Assembly: GCA_013816855.1 (NCBI GenBank) | Contig: JACDDT010000006.1 | Coordinates: 1 to 59,642, forward strand | Direction: 5' to 3' | Source: Gemmatimonadaceae bacterium | Lineage (GTDB): Bacteria > Gemmatimonadota > Gemmatimonadetes > Gemmatimonadales > Gemmatimonadaceae | Length of the DNA stretch: 59,642 nt | Shown: in pieces, positions 34,071 through 42,661 of the stretch | How positions within the stretch are numbered: the stretch's first letter is position 1 | How the letters are laid out: each line of letters begins with the position of its first letter | Program-made: the position numbers and the translations under genes | The notes under the pieces: model-generated | What the model was told of the DNA's origin: nothing | Seen by the model: the letters and a program-made list of their open reading frames with translations, nothing else | The model's database searches: none

Positions 34071-34944
34071 GCTGCTCGACGGAAAGCGGATTGCGCAGGA
34101 GATACGCGGCGAAGTAGCCGAGCGTGTGAAGAAGCTCGTCGCGCGCGGAGTGACGCCCGGACTGAGCGTCATTCTCGTTGGTGACGATGCGGCGAGTGCG
34201 GTTTACGTCGCGGCCAAGGGGAAGGCGTCGGAAGAAGTCGGGATCAAGAGCGAGAAGGTTCGTCTACCTGCGGATACGACGCAGGAAGATTTGCTCGCGC
34301 GGATTGTGGCGCTTAACGCCGACGAGAGCGTGCACGGAATCCTCGTTCAATTTCCGCTGCCTAAGCACATCGACGCGGAGCAGGTAATACTTGCGATCGA
34401 TCCGAAGAAGGACGTTGACTGCTTTCACCCCGTCAACGTCGGCAAGATGCTCATCGGTGATCGAGACGGGTTTCTTCCGTGCACGCCGGCGGGAGTGCAG
34501 GAGATGCTCAAGCGCGCCGGTGTAAAGACGAGCGGCAAACACTGCGTCATCGTCGGGCGCAGCAATATCGTGGGGAAGCCGATGGCCGCGCTGATGATGC
34601 AGCCGGGAGAAAATGCCAACTGCACTGTGACCGTTTGTCACAGCGGGACGAAAGATCTGGGCGCGGAGACCCGCCGCGCCGACATCCTTATCGCCGCGAC
34701 GGGGAAGGCCGGCCTCATCACGCGGGAGATGGTGAAGGCGGGCGCGGTTGTTGTCGATGTCGGAATGAATCGCATCCCTGATGCGTCTTCGAAAAACGGA
34801 AAGCGGCTCGTAGGGGACGTGGACTTCGACGACGTGCGCGAGATTGCGTCGCTCATAACCCCCGTGCCCGGCGGCGTCGGTCCAATGACGATCGCGATGC
34901 TGTTGGCAAATACGGTTCGATCGGCGGAGAACAGCCTGCGCTAG
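34060..34944 (+). CDS. folD: Bifunctional methylene-THF dehydrogenase/cyclohydrolase
   Basis: FolD interconverts 5,10-methylene-, methenyl- and 10-formyl-tetrahydrofolate. It has VGDDAASAVYVAAKGKASEEVGI with the catalytic Lys and Tyr, GILVQFPLPKHID, VDCFHPVNVGKM and GRSNIVGKPMAALM before the NADP site. PVPGGVGPMTIAML closes the protein. Length is 294. The start must be TTG at 34060, inside the end of rny, as no ATG or GTG fits. Confidence 0.95.
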   Translation: MPAELLDGKRIAQEIRGEVAERVKKLVARGVTPGLSVILVGDDAASAVYVAAKGKASEEVGIKSEKVRLPADTTQEDLLARIVALNADESVHGILVQFPLPKHIDAEQVILAIDPKKDVDCFHPVNVGKMLIGDRDGFLPCTPAGVQEMLKRAGVKTSGKHCVIVGRSNIVGKPMAALMMQPGENANCTVTVCHSGTKDLGAETRRADILIAATGKAGLITREMVKAGAVVVDVGMNRIPDASSKNGKRLVGDVDFDDVREIASLITPVPGGVGPMTIAMLLANTVRSAENSLR

Positions 34945-34963
34945 CAATATTGCCGGATCAGTG

Positions 34964-34991
34964 TTGGCGCGCCCTCGAGCATTTGTATACA
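34964..34991 (+). promoter_or_regulatory. Candidate promoter for the DUF1624-like gene
   Basis: TTGGCG (34964-34969), a 16-base spacer and TATACA (34986-34991), the last continuing as TACATTTTG. The start site would lie about 35 bases before the ATG, which has its own Shine-Dalgarno GGAGA. Confidence 0.45.
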
Positions 34992-35032
34992 TTTTGCGCG
35001 CGAAGAAACTGGCATCACCTCACGGAGACGAC

Positions 35033-36301
35033 ATGAGCGCGACGGTTCCGCTTACGCAGGAAATTTCATTCGATCGTGCTGCGTCCGCTTCGGTTGCCGA
35101 GAAGCGCCGCGTTGATTCAGTCGATCTCCTGCGCGGCCTCATCATGGTCATCATGATGCTCGATCATACGCGGGACTTTGTTCACCGTGACGCGTTCACG
35201 TTCGATCCCACCGACGTTAACAAAACGTGGCCGCTCCTATTTTTCACACGCTGGATAACCCATTTCTGCGCGCCACTGTTCGTCTTTCTTGCCGGCACCG
35301 GGTCCTACTTCCAGGGAATGCGCGGGAAAGCTAAGTCCGACCTCTCGCGTTTCCTGGTGAGCCGAGGTATCTGGCTCATCGTTCTCGAGCTGCTCGTCAT
35401 TCGGCCGCTCATCTTCTTCAATTTCCATTACAACATTCTTGTCGCGTTTCTACAAGTGATGTGGGCGATCGGCTGGAGCATGATCGTGCTGGCCGCCGTC
35501 ATCCACCTCCCCCGGCGCGCGATAATCATATCGAGCATCGCTGTGATCGCGCTGCACAATCTCCTCGACAGCGTTCACACAACCACCTGGCGGGGACCCG
35601 GCTCGCCGGTGCCGGGGTTCTTGGCGTCGCTCTGGAAGATACTCCACGAGCAGTCGGTAATTTTCCCATTTGGTGCGCACGGACCGATGGCGCTGGCGTT
35701 GTATCCGCTTATCCCGTGGGTGGCGGTGATGGCGGCAGGCTACGCAGTGGGAAGCGTGTACGGATTGGAGGGGAAGACGCGCCGCGAGCTTCTGTACAAG
35801 ATGGGAGGGGCGACCACGCTGGGCTTCTTCATCCTCCGCGGAATCAACGTTTATGGCGATCCGGTGAAGTGGGCCCACTATCCCACGCTCGCGAAGACTG
35901 TGATGTCTTTTTTCGCGGTGAGCAAGTACCCTCCCTCGCTCCTTTACTTGATGATGACAATCGGGCCCGGCCTCATCTTTCTGGCTTGGTTTGATGACCG
36001 GAAGCGCGGCGCGTTATCCAGGATTTTTATCGTATATGGACGAGTGCCGCTCTTCTTCTACGTGCTGCAGTGGCTAACCGCGCACACCATCGCCGTAGTG
36101 GCCAGTCTCATTGTGGGAAAGCCGACGGCCTTCCTGTTCAGCGACCTTGGCTTCGGCCCGCCGCCTCCGTCAACATTCGGGTTCGGCCTTGGCACGGTGT
36201 TCGTCTTCTGGCTGATCGGAGCGGCGCTCCTCTATCCGCTCTGTAAGTGGTTCGCCGGCGTGAAGGCGAGGAGGAAAGATTGGTGGCTGAGCTACATGTA
36301 G
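35033..36301 (+). CDS. DUF1624-type membrane acyltransferase-like protein
   Basis: A 422-residue integral membrane protein with about ten hydrophobic segments. The N-terminal RRVDSVDLLRGLIMVIMMLDHTRDFV stretch is typical of the DUF1624 / heparan-alpha-glucosaminide N-acetyltransferase-like family. These multi-pass acetyltransferases move acyl groups across the membrane to sugars or cell-wall material. The conserved Asp and His in the first helix (MLDHTRD) are consistent with this. The start was set at ATG 35033, which has a Shine-Dalgarno sequence (CACGGAGACGAC). The gene stands alone after folD. Its substrate is unknown. Confidence 0.83.
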   Translation: MSATVPLTQEISFDRAASASVAEKRRVDSVDLLRGLIMVIMMLDHTRDFVHRDAFTFDPTDVNKTWPLLFFTRWITHFCAPLFVFLAGTGSYFQGMRGKAKSDLSRFLVSRGIWLIVLELLVIRPLIFFNFHYNILVAFLQVMWAIGWSMIVLAAVIHLPRRAIIISSIAVIALHNLLDSVHTTTWRGPGSPVPGFLASLWKILHEQSVIFPFGAHGPMALALYPLIPWVAVMAAGYAVGSVYGLEGKTRRELLYKMGGATTLGFFILRGINVYGDPVKWAHYPTLAKTVMSFFAVSKYPPSLLYLMMTIGPGLIFLAWFDDRKRGALSRIFIVYGRVPLFFYVLQWLTAHTIAVVASLIVGKPTAFLFSDLGFGPPPPSTFGFGLGTVFVFWLIGAALLYPLCKWFAGVKARRKDWWLSYM

Positions 36302-36315
36302 CGGGCGAAGCACAA

Positions 36316-36471
36316 CAACTGAACGGGTAAGAGGCATGAGGAGAACAGGTTTGAGGGAAGAGGTTACGACTCAACGACTTTTCATATCGAGGGAAGACGA
36401 CTAGGTGAGTCGCCGAGAAGTCGCCTCCCAACACTCACCTGTGCGACTCGAACCTCTTACCCGTTCAGTTG
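36316..36471. repeat. 156-base imperfect palindrome with 19-base perfect terminal arms
   Basis: CAACTGAACGGGTAAGAGG (36316-36334) is repeated in exact inverted form at 36453-36471. The interior is also largely self-complementary, for example ACAGGT/ACCTGT and CGACTCA/TGAGTCG. It fills most of the gap between the membrane protein gene and rpsO. It could be a miniature inverted-repeat element (MITE), a palindromic repeat of the REP kind, or a structured RNA. No T-run follows it, so a simple terminator is unlikely. No coding potential is visible. Confidence 0.8.
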
Positions 36472-36595
36472 CAGTGATGTGGATTTGTGCCGTGCCAATG
36501 CCTTTACAGGCGGTCGTAACTCCGCTAAGTTTCAAGGCTTACAGAGATTAGGCCACTTAAGGGAAGCCGCGCTGGGCGCAAGAGAAAAAAAGACA

Positions 36596-36856
36596 ATGGC
36601 ATTTGAGAAACAACCCACCGTTCAGAAGTACCGTACCCACGAAACCGATTCAGGCTCGACGGAAGTTCAGGTCGCCGTTCTGACAGAACGCATCAACTAC
36701 CTGACAGATCACTTCCGCGCTCACGCCAAAGACCATCACAGCCGCCGAGGGCTGCTCAAAATGGTCGGCAAGAGACGCCGCCTCCTCGACTATCTGAGGC
36801 GCACGAATCTGGAAGGGTACCGCAAGATCATCGCTGATCTTGGCCTCCGCTATTAA
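36596..36856 (+). CDS. rpsO: 30S ribosomal protein S15
   Basis: S15 binds the central domain of 16S rRNA. The 86-residue protein shows [52 protein letters not shown] and the usual end. The start is ATG at 36596, where the conserved part begins; a longer in-frame start upstream (36479) would add 39 unrelated residues. The 124 bases between the palindrome and rpsO may hold a leader. TTTACA-17-TAAGTT (36502-36530) is a weak promoter candidate there. Confidence 0.95.
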   Translation: MAFEKQPTVQKYRTHETDSGSTEVQVAVLTERINYLTDHFRAHAKDHHSRRGLLKMVGKRRRLLDYLRRTNLEGYRKIIADLGLRY

Positions 36857-36875
36857 GAAGTCGCTCTGATCTCGC

Positions 36876-36904
36876 CGCGCGCCAGCAAATGAGCTGGACG
36901 CGCG
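36876..36904 (+). terminator. Hairpin between rpsO and pnp
   Basis: An 11-pair stem with one bulged A: CGCGCGCCAGC (36876-36886) against GCTGG-A-CGCGCG (36893-36904), with a six-base loop. Only a short TTTT follows after six further bases. In E. coli the same gene pair is separated by a terminator and RNase processing sites that control pnp; this hairpin may play the same part. Confidence 0.6.
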
Positions 36905-36936
36905 GTTCGCGTTTTACAGCACACCACAAAGAAAAC

Positions 36937-39210
36937 ATGCAACGCATCGAAAAGAATTTCGCCGGCCGCAAGCTCATCATTGAGACCGGACGCATGGCGA
37001 AACAAGCAGCAGGCTCCTGCCTGGTGCAGTATGGCGAGACGATGGTTCTCGCGTCAGTCACGGTGAGCCCGAATGAGAGCCAGCTCTCCTTCTTCCCGCT
37101 CCTCGTCGAATACCGCGACAAGGCTTACGCCGCAGGAAAGATCCCCGGCGGATTCATCAAGAGAGAAGGCCGGCCGCACGATTCCGAGATTCTCAAGGCG
37201 AGAATCATCGATCGCTCCATCCGCCCGCTCTTCCCGGAAGGATTCAAGAACGAAGTTCAGGTCTTCATCTACGTTATCTCCGCCGATCAGGAGAACGACG
37301 CCGACGTGATGGCGCTCGTCGCCGCCTCGTTCGCGCTCAACGTTTCGAAGATCCCGTTCATGGGGCCAATCGCCGCCGTTCGCGTCGGACGCGCGCAGGA
37401 GAAGTGGCTGCTCAATCCCACTTTCCAGCAGCTCCCCTACAGCGAGATGGACATCGTCGTCGCCGGATCGAACGACTCGATCATGATGGTCGAAGGCAGC
37501 GCTCTCGAAACGAGCGAAGCCGACGTTCTCGAAGCGATCACTGTCGGTCACCGCGGCATCAAGGAGCTCATTGGCTTCCAGGAAGAGATGCTCGCCAAGA
37601 GCCGCGCCGATAAAATGCCGTGGAAGAAGGCCGAGATTCCGTCGAATGTCAGCGCCCGCGTCGCCGAGCTTGGCAAGTCAAAGATCAACGAGGCGCTCAA
37701 CCAGGCCGACAAGCACACGCGGATCGAAGCAGTCGAGAAGGTGAAGGCGGATGTGAAGACGCAGTGCCTCTCCGAATTCCCCGACAACTCGAAGGACATC
37801 GGCGGACTCGTCGAGGACATCGAGTACAATGCCCTCCGCTCGCAGGTGCTCGACACCGGGAAGCGCGTTGACGGCAGAGCGACGACCGAAGTTCGCGCTA
37901 TCAGCATCGACACCACCGTTCTGCCCCGCGCCCACGGTTCCGCGCTCTTCACGCGCGGCCAGACGCAGGCGCTAGTCGCTATCACGCTTGGAACCGCTAA
38001 CGACGTACAACGCCTCGACTCGATCGACGAGAAGGGCGAGACCACGAAGTCGTTCATGCTCCACTACAACTTCCCGCCGTTCTCCACCGGTGAAGTGCGT
38101 CCGATGCGCGGTACCTCACGCCGGGAGATCGGCCACGGTAACCTCGCCGAGCGCGCTCTTCAAGGTGTGCTGCCGGCGTTCGAGGAATTCCCGTACACCA
38201 TCCGCATCGTTTCCGACGTTCTCGAGTCGAACGGCTCTTCATCGATGGCATCCGTCTGCGGCGGCGCGCTCGCGCTCATGGACGGAGGCGTTCCGATTCG
38301 CTCTGCAGTTGCAGGCGTGGCGATGGGACTCATCAAGGAAGGATCCAAGTACGCGGTTCTCACCGACATCCTTGGCACCGAGGATCACCTCGGCGACATG
38401 GACTTCAAGGTCGCGGGAACAGAGACGGGAATCACCGCCATTCAGATGGACATCAAGATCCAGGGTCTCGACCTTGGAATCGTGAAAGAAGCGCTCGCGC
38501 AGGCGAGAGAGGGACGTCTGCACATCCTCGGCGAGATGAAGAAGGCGCTCGCGGCACCGCGCAGCGATCTGTCCGCCTACGCCCCGCGCATCGTGACGCT
38601 GATGATCAGCCCCGAGAAGATCGGCGATCTCATCGGACCGAAGGGTAAGACGATCCGCGGTATTCAGGATGAGACCGGAGCCGAGCTCACCGTCGACGAC
38701 ACCGGACTGGTGACGATCGCGGCAGTGGGGGGCGAAGCGATGGAGCGCGCGAGAGAAATGATCCGCGCGTTGACCGCGGAGCCGATCATCGGCGACACGT
38801 ACGAGGGAACTGTGAAGAGCACGACGGCATTCGGCGCGTTCGTCGAGATCATGCCGGGAACGGAAGGACTCGTTCACATCTCCGAGCTCAAGCACGGCCG
38901 CACCGAAAAGACGGAAGACGTGGTTAAGAAGGGCGACCGCGTCCGCGTGAAGCTGCTCGAGCGTGACGAGCGCGGCAGACTTCGCCTCTCGATGAAGGCG
39001 CTGGAAGCGAAGCCGGAAGGCGACTCTTCATCTGCGCCGCGCAGCGAAGACGCAGGCTCGCCCTTCGCCGGCGAGGGCGATGCGTCGTCCGAGGCCGGGT
39101 CCGAAGGCGGCTCCGATGAAGGACGCAGCGGAGGACGCTCGCGTCGCCCGCCGCGCAGCCGCGCGTCGCGTGGTGAAGGGAATGGAGGAGGCGGGCGCTC
39201 CGCGGAGTGA
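36937..39210 (+). CDS. pnp: Polynucleotide phosphorylase
   Basis: PNPase degrades RNA from the 3' end using phosphate. Two RNase PH-like domains are present (GSALFTRGQTQALVAITLG in the second), then a KH domain with GDLIGPKGKTIRGIQDETGA and an S1 domain with GTVKSTTAFGAFVEIMPGTEGLVHISEL. I chose ATG 36937 over ATG 36889, because the latter lies in the hairpin and the conserved start reads MQRIEKNFAGRKL. Length is 757. The last 66 residues form a low-complexity tail: first Ser, Gly and acidic, then Arg-rich, longer than usual. Confidence 0.96.
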   Translation: MQRIEKNFAGRKLIIETGRMAKQAAGSCLVQYGETMVLASVTVSPNESQLSFFPLLVEYRDKAYAAGKIPGGFIKREGRPHDSEILKARIIDRSIRPLFPEGFKNEVQVFIYVISADQENDADVMALVAASFALNVSKIPFMGPIAAVRVGRAQEKWLLNPTFQQLPYSEMDIVVAGSNDSIMMVEGSALETSEADVLEAITVGHRGIKELIGFQEEMLAKSRADKMPWKKAEIPSNVSARVAELGKSKINEALNQADKHTRIEAVEKVKADVKTQCLSEFPDNSKDIGGLVEDIEYNALRSQVLDTGKRVDGRATTEVRAISIDTTVLPRAHGSALFTRGQTQALVAITLGTANDVQRLDSIDEKGETTKSFMLHYNFPPFSTGEVRPMRGTSRREIGHGNLAERALQGVLPAFEEFPYTIRIVSDVLESNGSSSMASVCGGALALMDGGVPIRSAVAGVAMGLIKEGSKYAVLTDILGTEDHLGDMDFKVAGTETGITAIQMDIKIQGLDLGIVKEALAQAREGRLHILGEMKKALAAPRSDLSAYAPRIVTLMISPEKIGDLIGPKGKTIRGIQDETGAELTVDDTGLVTIAAVGGEAMERAREMIRALTAEPIIGDTYEGTVKSTTAFGAFVEIMPGTEGLVHISELKHGRTEKTEDVVKKGDRVRVKLLERDERGRLRLSMKALEAKPEGDSSSAPRSEDAGSPFAGEGDASSEAGSEGGSDEGRSGGRSRRPPRSRASRGEGNGGGGRSAE

Positions 39211-40472
39211 CCGCCACGTTCACCGGCGCAGCGACTGATCTGCGCCGAACGGTTCTTCCCAATGGTCTGACCGTACTCTCGGAATACATGCCGGGAGTAC
39301 GGTCGGTCGCTTTGGGGACGTGGGTGCGCGCAGCTTCCGTTCACGAGCAGCGCGAAAAGATGGGCATCTCGCACATGCTCGAGCACATGGTGTTCAAGGG
39401 AACGCCGACGCGCACGCCAAAGGATCTGGCGTTGGCGCTGGAGACTCTGGGCGGCTCTCTGGACGCATACACGTCGCGGGAGCACACCTCGTATCAGGCT
39501 CACTGCCTCGACGAGCACGTGGGCGTTGCAGCGGATGTGCTGGCGGATCTGATCTTCCGCCCGCTGCTTCGCCAATCCGATCTCGATCTCGAAAAAAACG
39601 TCGTACTCGAGGAGATCTCGACGGTCGACGACACTCCCGACGACCTGATCTTCGAGCTGCATAACGAACTGCTCTGGGGCGATCACCCTTACGGGTATTC
39701 GATCCTCGGCACACGGGAGAGCGTGAAAGCGCTCACGGCGGACGACATGCAGGCGCTTCACTCGACCGCTTATCACCCGGACCAGATGGTCCTCGCCGCG
39801 GCGGGAAGCATCGAGCACGAAGATTTGCTGGAGCACCTCTCGCGCGCCGGCTGGAGCGATATCGCCGCCGGCGGGCAGTCCCGCTTGGCCCGCACCGCTC
39901 CTCCGGAGCTGCCTCCGGTCACGTCCCATTTTGAGCGCGATACGGCTCAAACGCACGTCGTGATCGGCAGCCGCGCGATGTCCCATAATGACCCGCGCCG
40001 TTATGCGATGACGCTCATCGGAACGCTCCTCGGGGGAGGCATGAGCTCCCGCCTTTTTCAGAGAATTCGTGAGGAGCTTGGGCTGGCTTACGCTGTGCAC
40101 ACCTTTCAGAGCTTTCACGCCGATACCGGGGTGCACGGAGTGTACGTAGGAACGATGCCCGAGAATGCGAGGCCCGCGATGGATGCGATCAACGAGGAGC
40201 TTGCCAGAATTTCCCGGGAAGGGCTCAGCGAAGAGGAGCTTGCCGCTGGAAAAAACCAGGCTCGCGGGCAGATTACCCTGTCTCTGGAGACGCCCGCTTC
40301 ACGGATGTACCGCGCAGCTGGCGCCGAGCTTTACGAAGAGCCGTATCTCACGCTGGATGAAGTGCTCGCCAAGATCGATGCGATCGACGGCGAAGTTGTC
40401 GCGGAAGTTTGTTCTACGATGTTCGCACCGGAGCTGCAGACCGTCGTCACTCTCGGTCCATCAGCGCCTTAA
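39207..40472 (+). CDS. M16-family zinc peptidase
   Basis: This belongs to the processing-peptidase family of zinc proteases. The inverted zinc motif HMLEH is at residues 56-60 (GISHMLEHMVFKG), with a third ligand in NVVLEEISTVDD. A second M16-like domain fills the C-terminal half. Length is 421, a single-protein two-domain form as in the B. subtilis YmxG/MlpA group, which is often encoded next to pnp. It starts GTG in a GTGA overlap with pnp. No signal peptide is visible, so it appears cytoplasmic. Confidence 0.9.
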   Translation: MTATFTGAATDLRRTVLPNGLTVLSEYMPGVRSVALGTWVRAASVHEQREKMGISHMLEHMVFKGTPTRTPKDLALALETLGGSLDAYTSREHTSYQAHCLDEHVGVAADVLADLIFRPLLRQSDLDLEKNVVLEEISTVDDTPDDLIFELHNELLWGDHPYGYSILGTRESVKALTADDMQALHSTAYHPDQMVLAAAGSIEHEDLLEHLSRAGWSDIAAGGQSRLARTAPPELPPVTSHFERDTAQTHVVIGSRAMSHNDPRRYAMTLIGTLLGGGMSSRLFQRIREELGLAYAVHTFQSFHADTGVHGVYVGTMPENARPAMDAINEELARISREGLSEEELAAGKNQARGQITLSLETPASRMYRAAGAELYEEPYLTLDEVLAKIDAIDGEVVAEVCSTMFAPELQTVVTLGPSAP

Positions 40473-40499
40473 CGAAGCCCACTCACCCGAAAGGTTGAC

Positions 40500-41615
40500 A
40501 TGAAGATCGGCGTACCGAAGGAGATCAAGACGAACGAGAATCGAGTTGCTCTCGTTCCAGCTGGGGCTGAAGCGCTTGTGGCCGCCGGCCACAGCGTGAT
40601 GGTGGAGCAGGGAGCAGGCGAGGGAAGCGGCTTCTCCGACGAAATGTACACGTCTGTGGGCGCGACGATCGGCAAGGATGCGGATGCCGTTTGGCGCGGC
40701 GCGGAGATGATCATGAAGGTGAAAGAGCCGATCGCGCCCGAGTGGCCACGAATGAAAAAGGGCCAGCTCATCTTCACGTATTTTCACTTCGCAGCGGATA
40801 AAAAGCTGACCGAAGCGCATCTCGCGAGCGGCGCCGTGTGCGTTGCGTACGAAACCGTCGAGCTTCCGACGCGCGAGCTGCCGCTCCTCACGCCGATGTC
40901 CGAAGTGGCGGGAAGAATGGCGGTACAGGAGGGCGCGAAATATCTGGAAAAACTCTATGGCGGCCGCGGCGTGCTTCTCGGCGGAGTGCCGGGCGTGGCA
41001 CCCGCGAAAGTCGTCATCCTCGGCGGTGGAATAGTCGGCATCAACGCGGCGAAGATGGCCGCGGGAATGGGAGCGAAGGTGACGGTTCTCGATCTGTCGC
41101 TCGAGCGGCTCCGTTACCTTTCCGATGTAATGCCCGCCAACGTCACGCTCATTTATTCGAACCGTCACAACATTCTCGAGCAAATCTCAACCGCGGATCT
41201 GGTGGTGGGTGCGGTGCTCATTCCGGGCGCCGTCGCACCGAGACTCATTCGCCGGGAAGACTTGAAGACGATGCAGCCGGGCTCGGTTATCGTGGACGTC
41301 GCGATTGACCAGGGCGGGTGCGTCGAGACGATCAAAGCGACCACGCACGAGAACCCCACTTATGTCGTTGACGGGGTCATTCACTATGGCGTGGCAAACA
41401 TGCCGGGCGGAGTGCCGCGCACTTCGACGCTCGCGCTTACGAACGCGACCTTCCCCTATGCCATGCAGCTTGCGAACAAGGGATGGCGTCGCGCTCTGAA
41501 AGAGAACTCCGCTCTGAAGAGAGGACTCAATGTCGTGGACGGCGTTGTTACATACGCTGCGGTCGCCGAAGCGTTCGGCTTGCCGTTTAGTGACCCTGAC
41601 TCATATTTGACTTAA
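40500..41615 (+). CDS. ald: Alanine dehydrogenase
   Basis: Ald converts L-alanine to pyruvate and ammonia with NAD+. It has [22 protein letters not shown] at the N-terminus, the catalytic Lys in MIMKVKEP, and the NAD loop [51 protein letters not shown] near the end is also diagnostic. Length is 371. A Shine-Dalgarno GAAAGG precedes the ATG. Its TAA shares one base with the mreB start; the pairing with cell-shape genes is probably accidental. Confidence 0.96.
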   Translation: MKIGVPKEIKTNENRVALVPAGAEALVAAGHSVMVEQGAGEGSGFSDEMYTSVGATIGKDADAVWRGAEMIMKVKEPIAPEWPRMKKGQLIFTYFHFAADKKLTEAHLASGAVCVAYETVELPTRELPLLTPMSEVAGRMAVQEGAKYLEKLYGGRGVLLGGVPGVAPAKVVILGGGIVGINAAKMAAGMGAKVTVLDLSLERLRYLSDVMPANVTLIYSNRHNILEQISTADLVVGAVLIPGAVAPRLIRREDLKTMQPGSVIVDVAIDQGGCVETIKATTHENPTYVVDGVIHYGVANMPGGVPRTSTLALTNATFPYAMQLANKGWRRALKENSALKRGLNVVDGVVTYAAVAEAFGLPFSDPDSYLT

Positions 41616-42652
41616 TGCGCTGGCCATTCTTTAAGGCGGGTAACCTCTTTCCCGCCAACGCGATCGCCGTAGATCTCGGCACCGCCAACACGCTCATCTA
41701 CGTGAAAGGTGAAGGCATCGTTCTCAACGAGCCTTCTGTAGTAGCGCTTGATCGCGAGACAAAAAAGATCAAGGCCGTCGGTCTCGAAGCGAAAAGAATG
41801 CTCGGTCGCACTCCGGAAGGAGTGGTCGCGGTGCGGCCGATGAAGGACGGCGTCATCGCCGACTTCGACGTTACTGAAAAGATGCTGCGCTATTTCCTGG
41901 CGCTCATCATCGAGAACCACGTCTTCAAGGTGAAGCCGCGGGTGATTGTGTGCGTGCCGTCTGGGATTACCGAAGTGGAAAAGCGCGCGGTTCGCGACTC
42001 CGCGCTCGGCGCCGGCGCGAAAGAAGTGTTCATGGTCGCGGAGCCGATGGCGGCAGCGATCGGTGTCGGGCTTCCGGTGGAAACACCGACGGGCAACATG
42101 GTCATCGACATTGGCGGCGGCACTACAGAGATCGCGGTCATCGCCCTTTCCGGCATCGTGAGCGACACGTCGATCAGGACCGGCGGCGACGAGCTCGACA
42201 TGGCGATTGTACAGTTCATGCGTAAGAACTACAACCTGCTCACCGGTGAAGCGACCGCGGAGCAGGTGAAGATTCAGATCGGGTCGGCCGCGAACGTCGG
42301 AGACGAGCGCGAGATGGACGTGAAGGGGCGTGACCTCGTCTCCGGAATTCCGCGGACGGTGCGCGTTCATTCGTCGGAGATCAGGGAGGCGGTGCAGGAG
42401 CCGATTCAGCAGATCGTGGACGCTGTCCGGCGCGCTTTGGAGATAACACCGCCCGAGCTGGCTGCCGACATCGTCGATCGTGGAATCGTGATGACCGGCG
42501 GCGGAGCGCTCATTCGCGGACTCGACGTTCTGCTCTCGCAGGAAACCGGACTTCCGATTCACGTGGATGAGGATCCGCTCACCTGCGTCGTTCGTGGAAC
42601 GGGAAGAATTCTCGACGACGAAGCTAAATACTGGTCAGTACTGGCAACCTGA
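41615..42652 (+). CDS. mreB: Rod shape-determining protein MreB
   Basis: MreB is the bacterial actin that guides sidewall peptidoglycan synthesis. Actin-fold signatures are [24 protein letters not shown] at the N-terminus, [16 protein letters not shown] for phosphate 2, and [15 protein letters not shown] for the adenosine loop. Length is 345. It begins with an ATG overlapping the ald stop and leads the mreBCD-mrdA-mrdB cluster, which points to a rod-shaped cell. Confidence 0.97.
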   Translation: MRWPFFKAGNLFPANAIAVDLGTANTLIYVKGEGIVLNEPSVVALDRETKKIKAVGLEAKRMLGRTPEGVVAVRPMKDGVIADFDVTEKMLRYFLALIIENHVFKVKPRVIVCVPSGITEVEKRAVRDSALGAGAKEVFMVAEPMAAAIGVGLPVETPTGNMVIDIGGGTTEIAVIALSGIVSDTSIRTGGDELDMAIVQFMRKNYNLLTGEATAEQVKIQIGSAANVGDEREMDVKGRDLVSGIPRTVRVHSSEIREAVQEPIQQIVDAVRRALEITPPELAADIVDRGIVMTGGGALIRGLDVLLSQETGLPIHVDEDPLTCVVRGTGRILDDEAKYWSVLAT

Positions 42653-42661
42653 GGTAACGCT

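Noticed and set aside
38874-40136. 420-residue open frame on the minus strand
   Set aside because: It is antisense to pnp and the M16 peptidase, both clearly coding; it has no recognisable domain, and high GC makes such shadow frames common.
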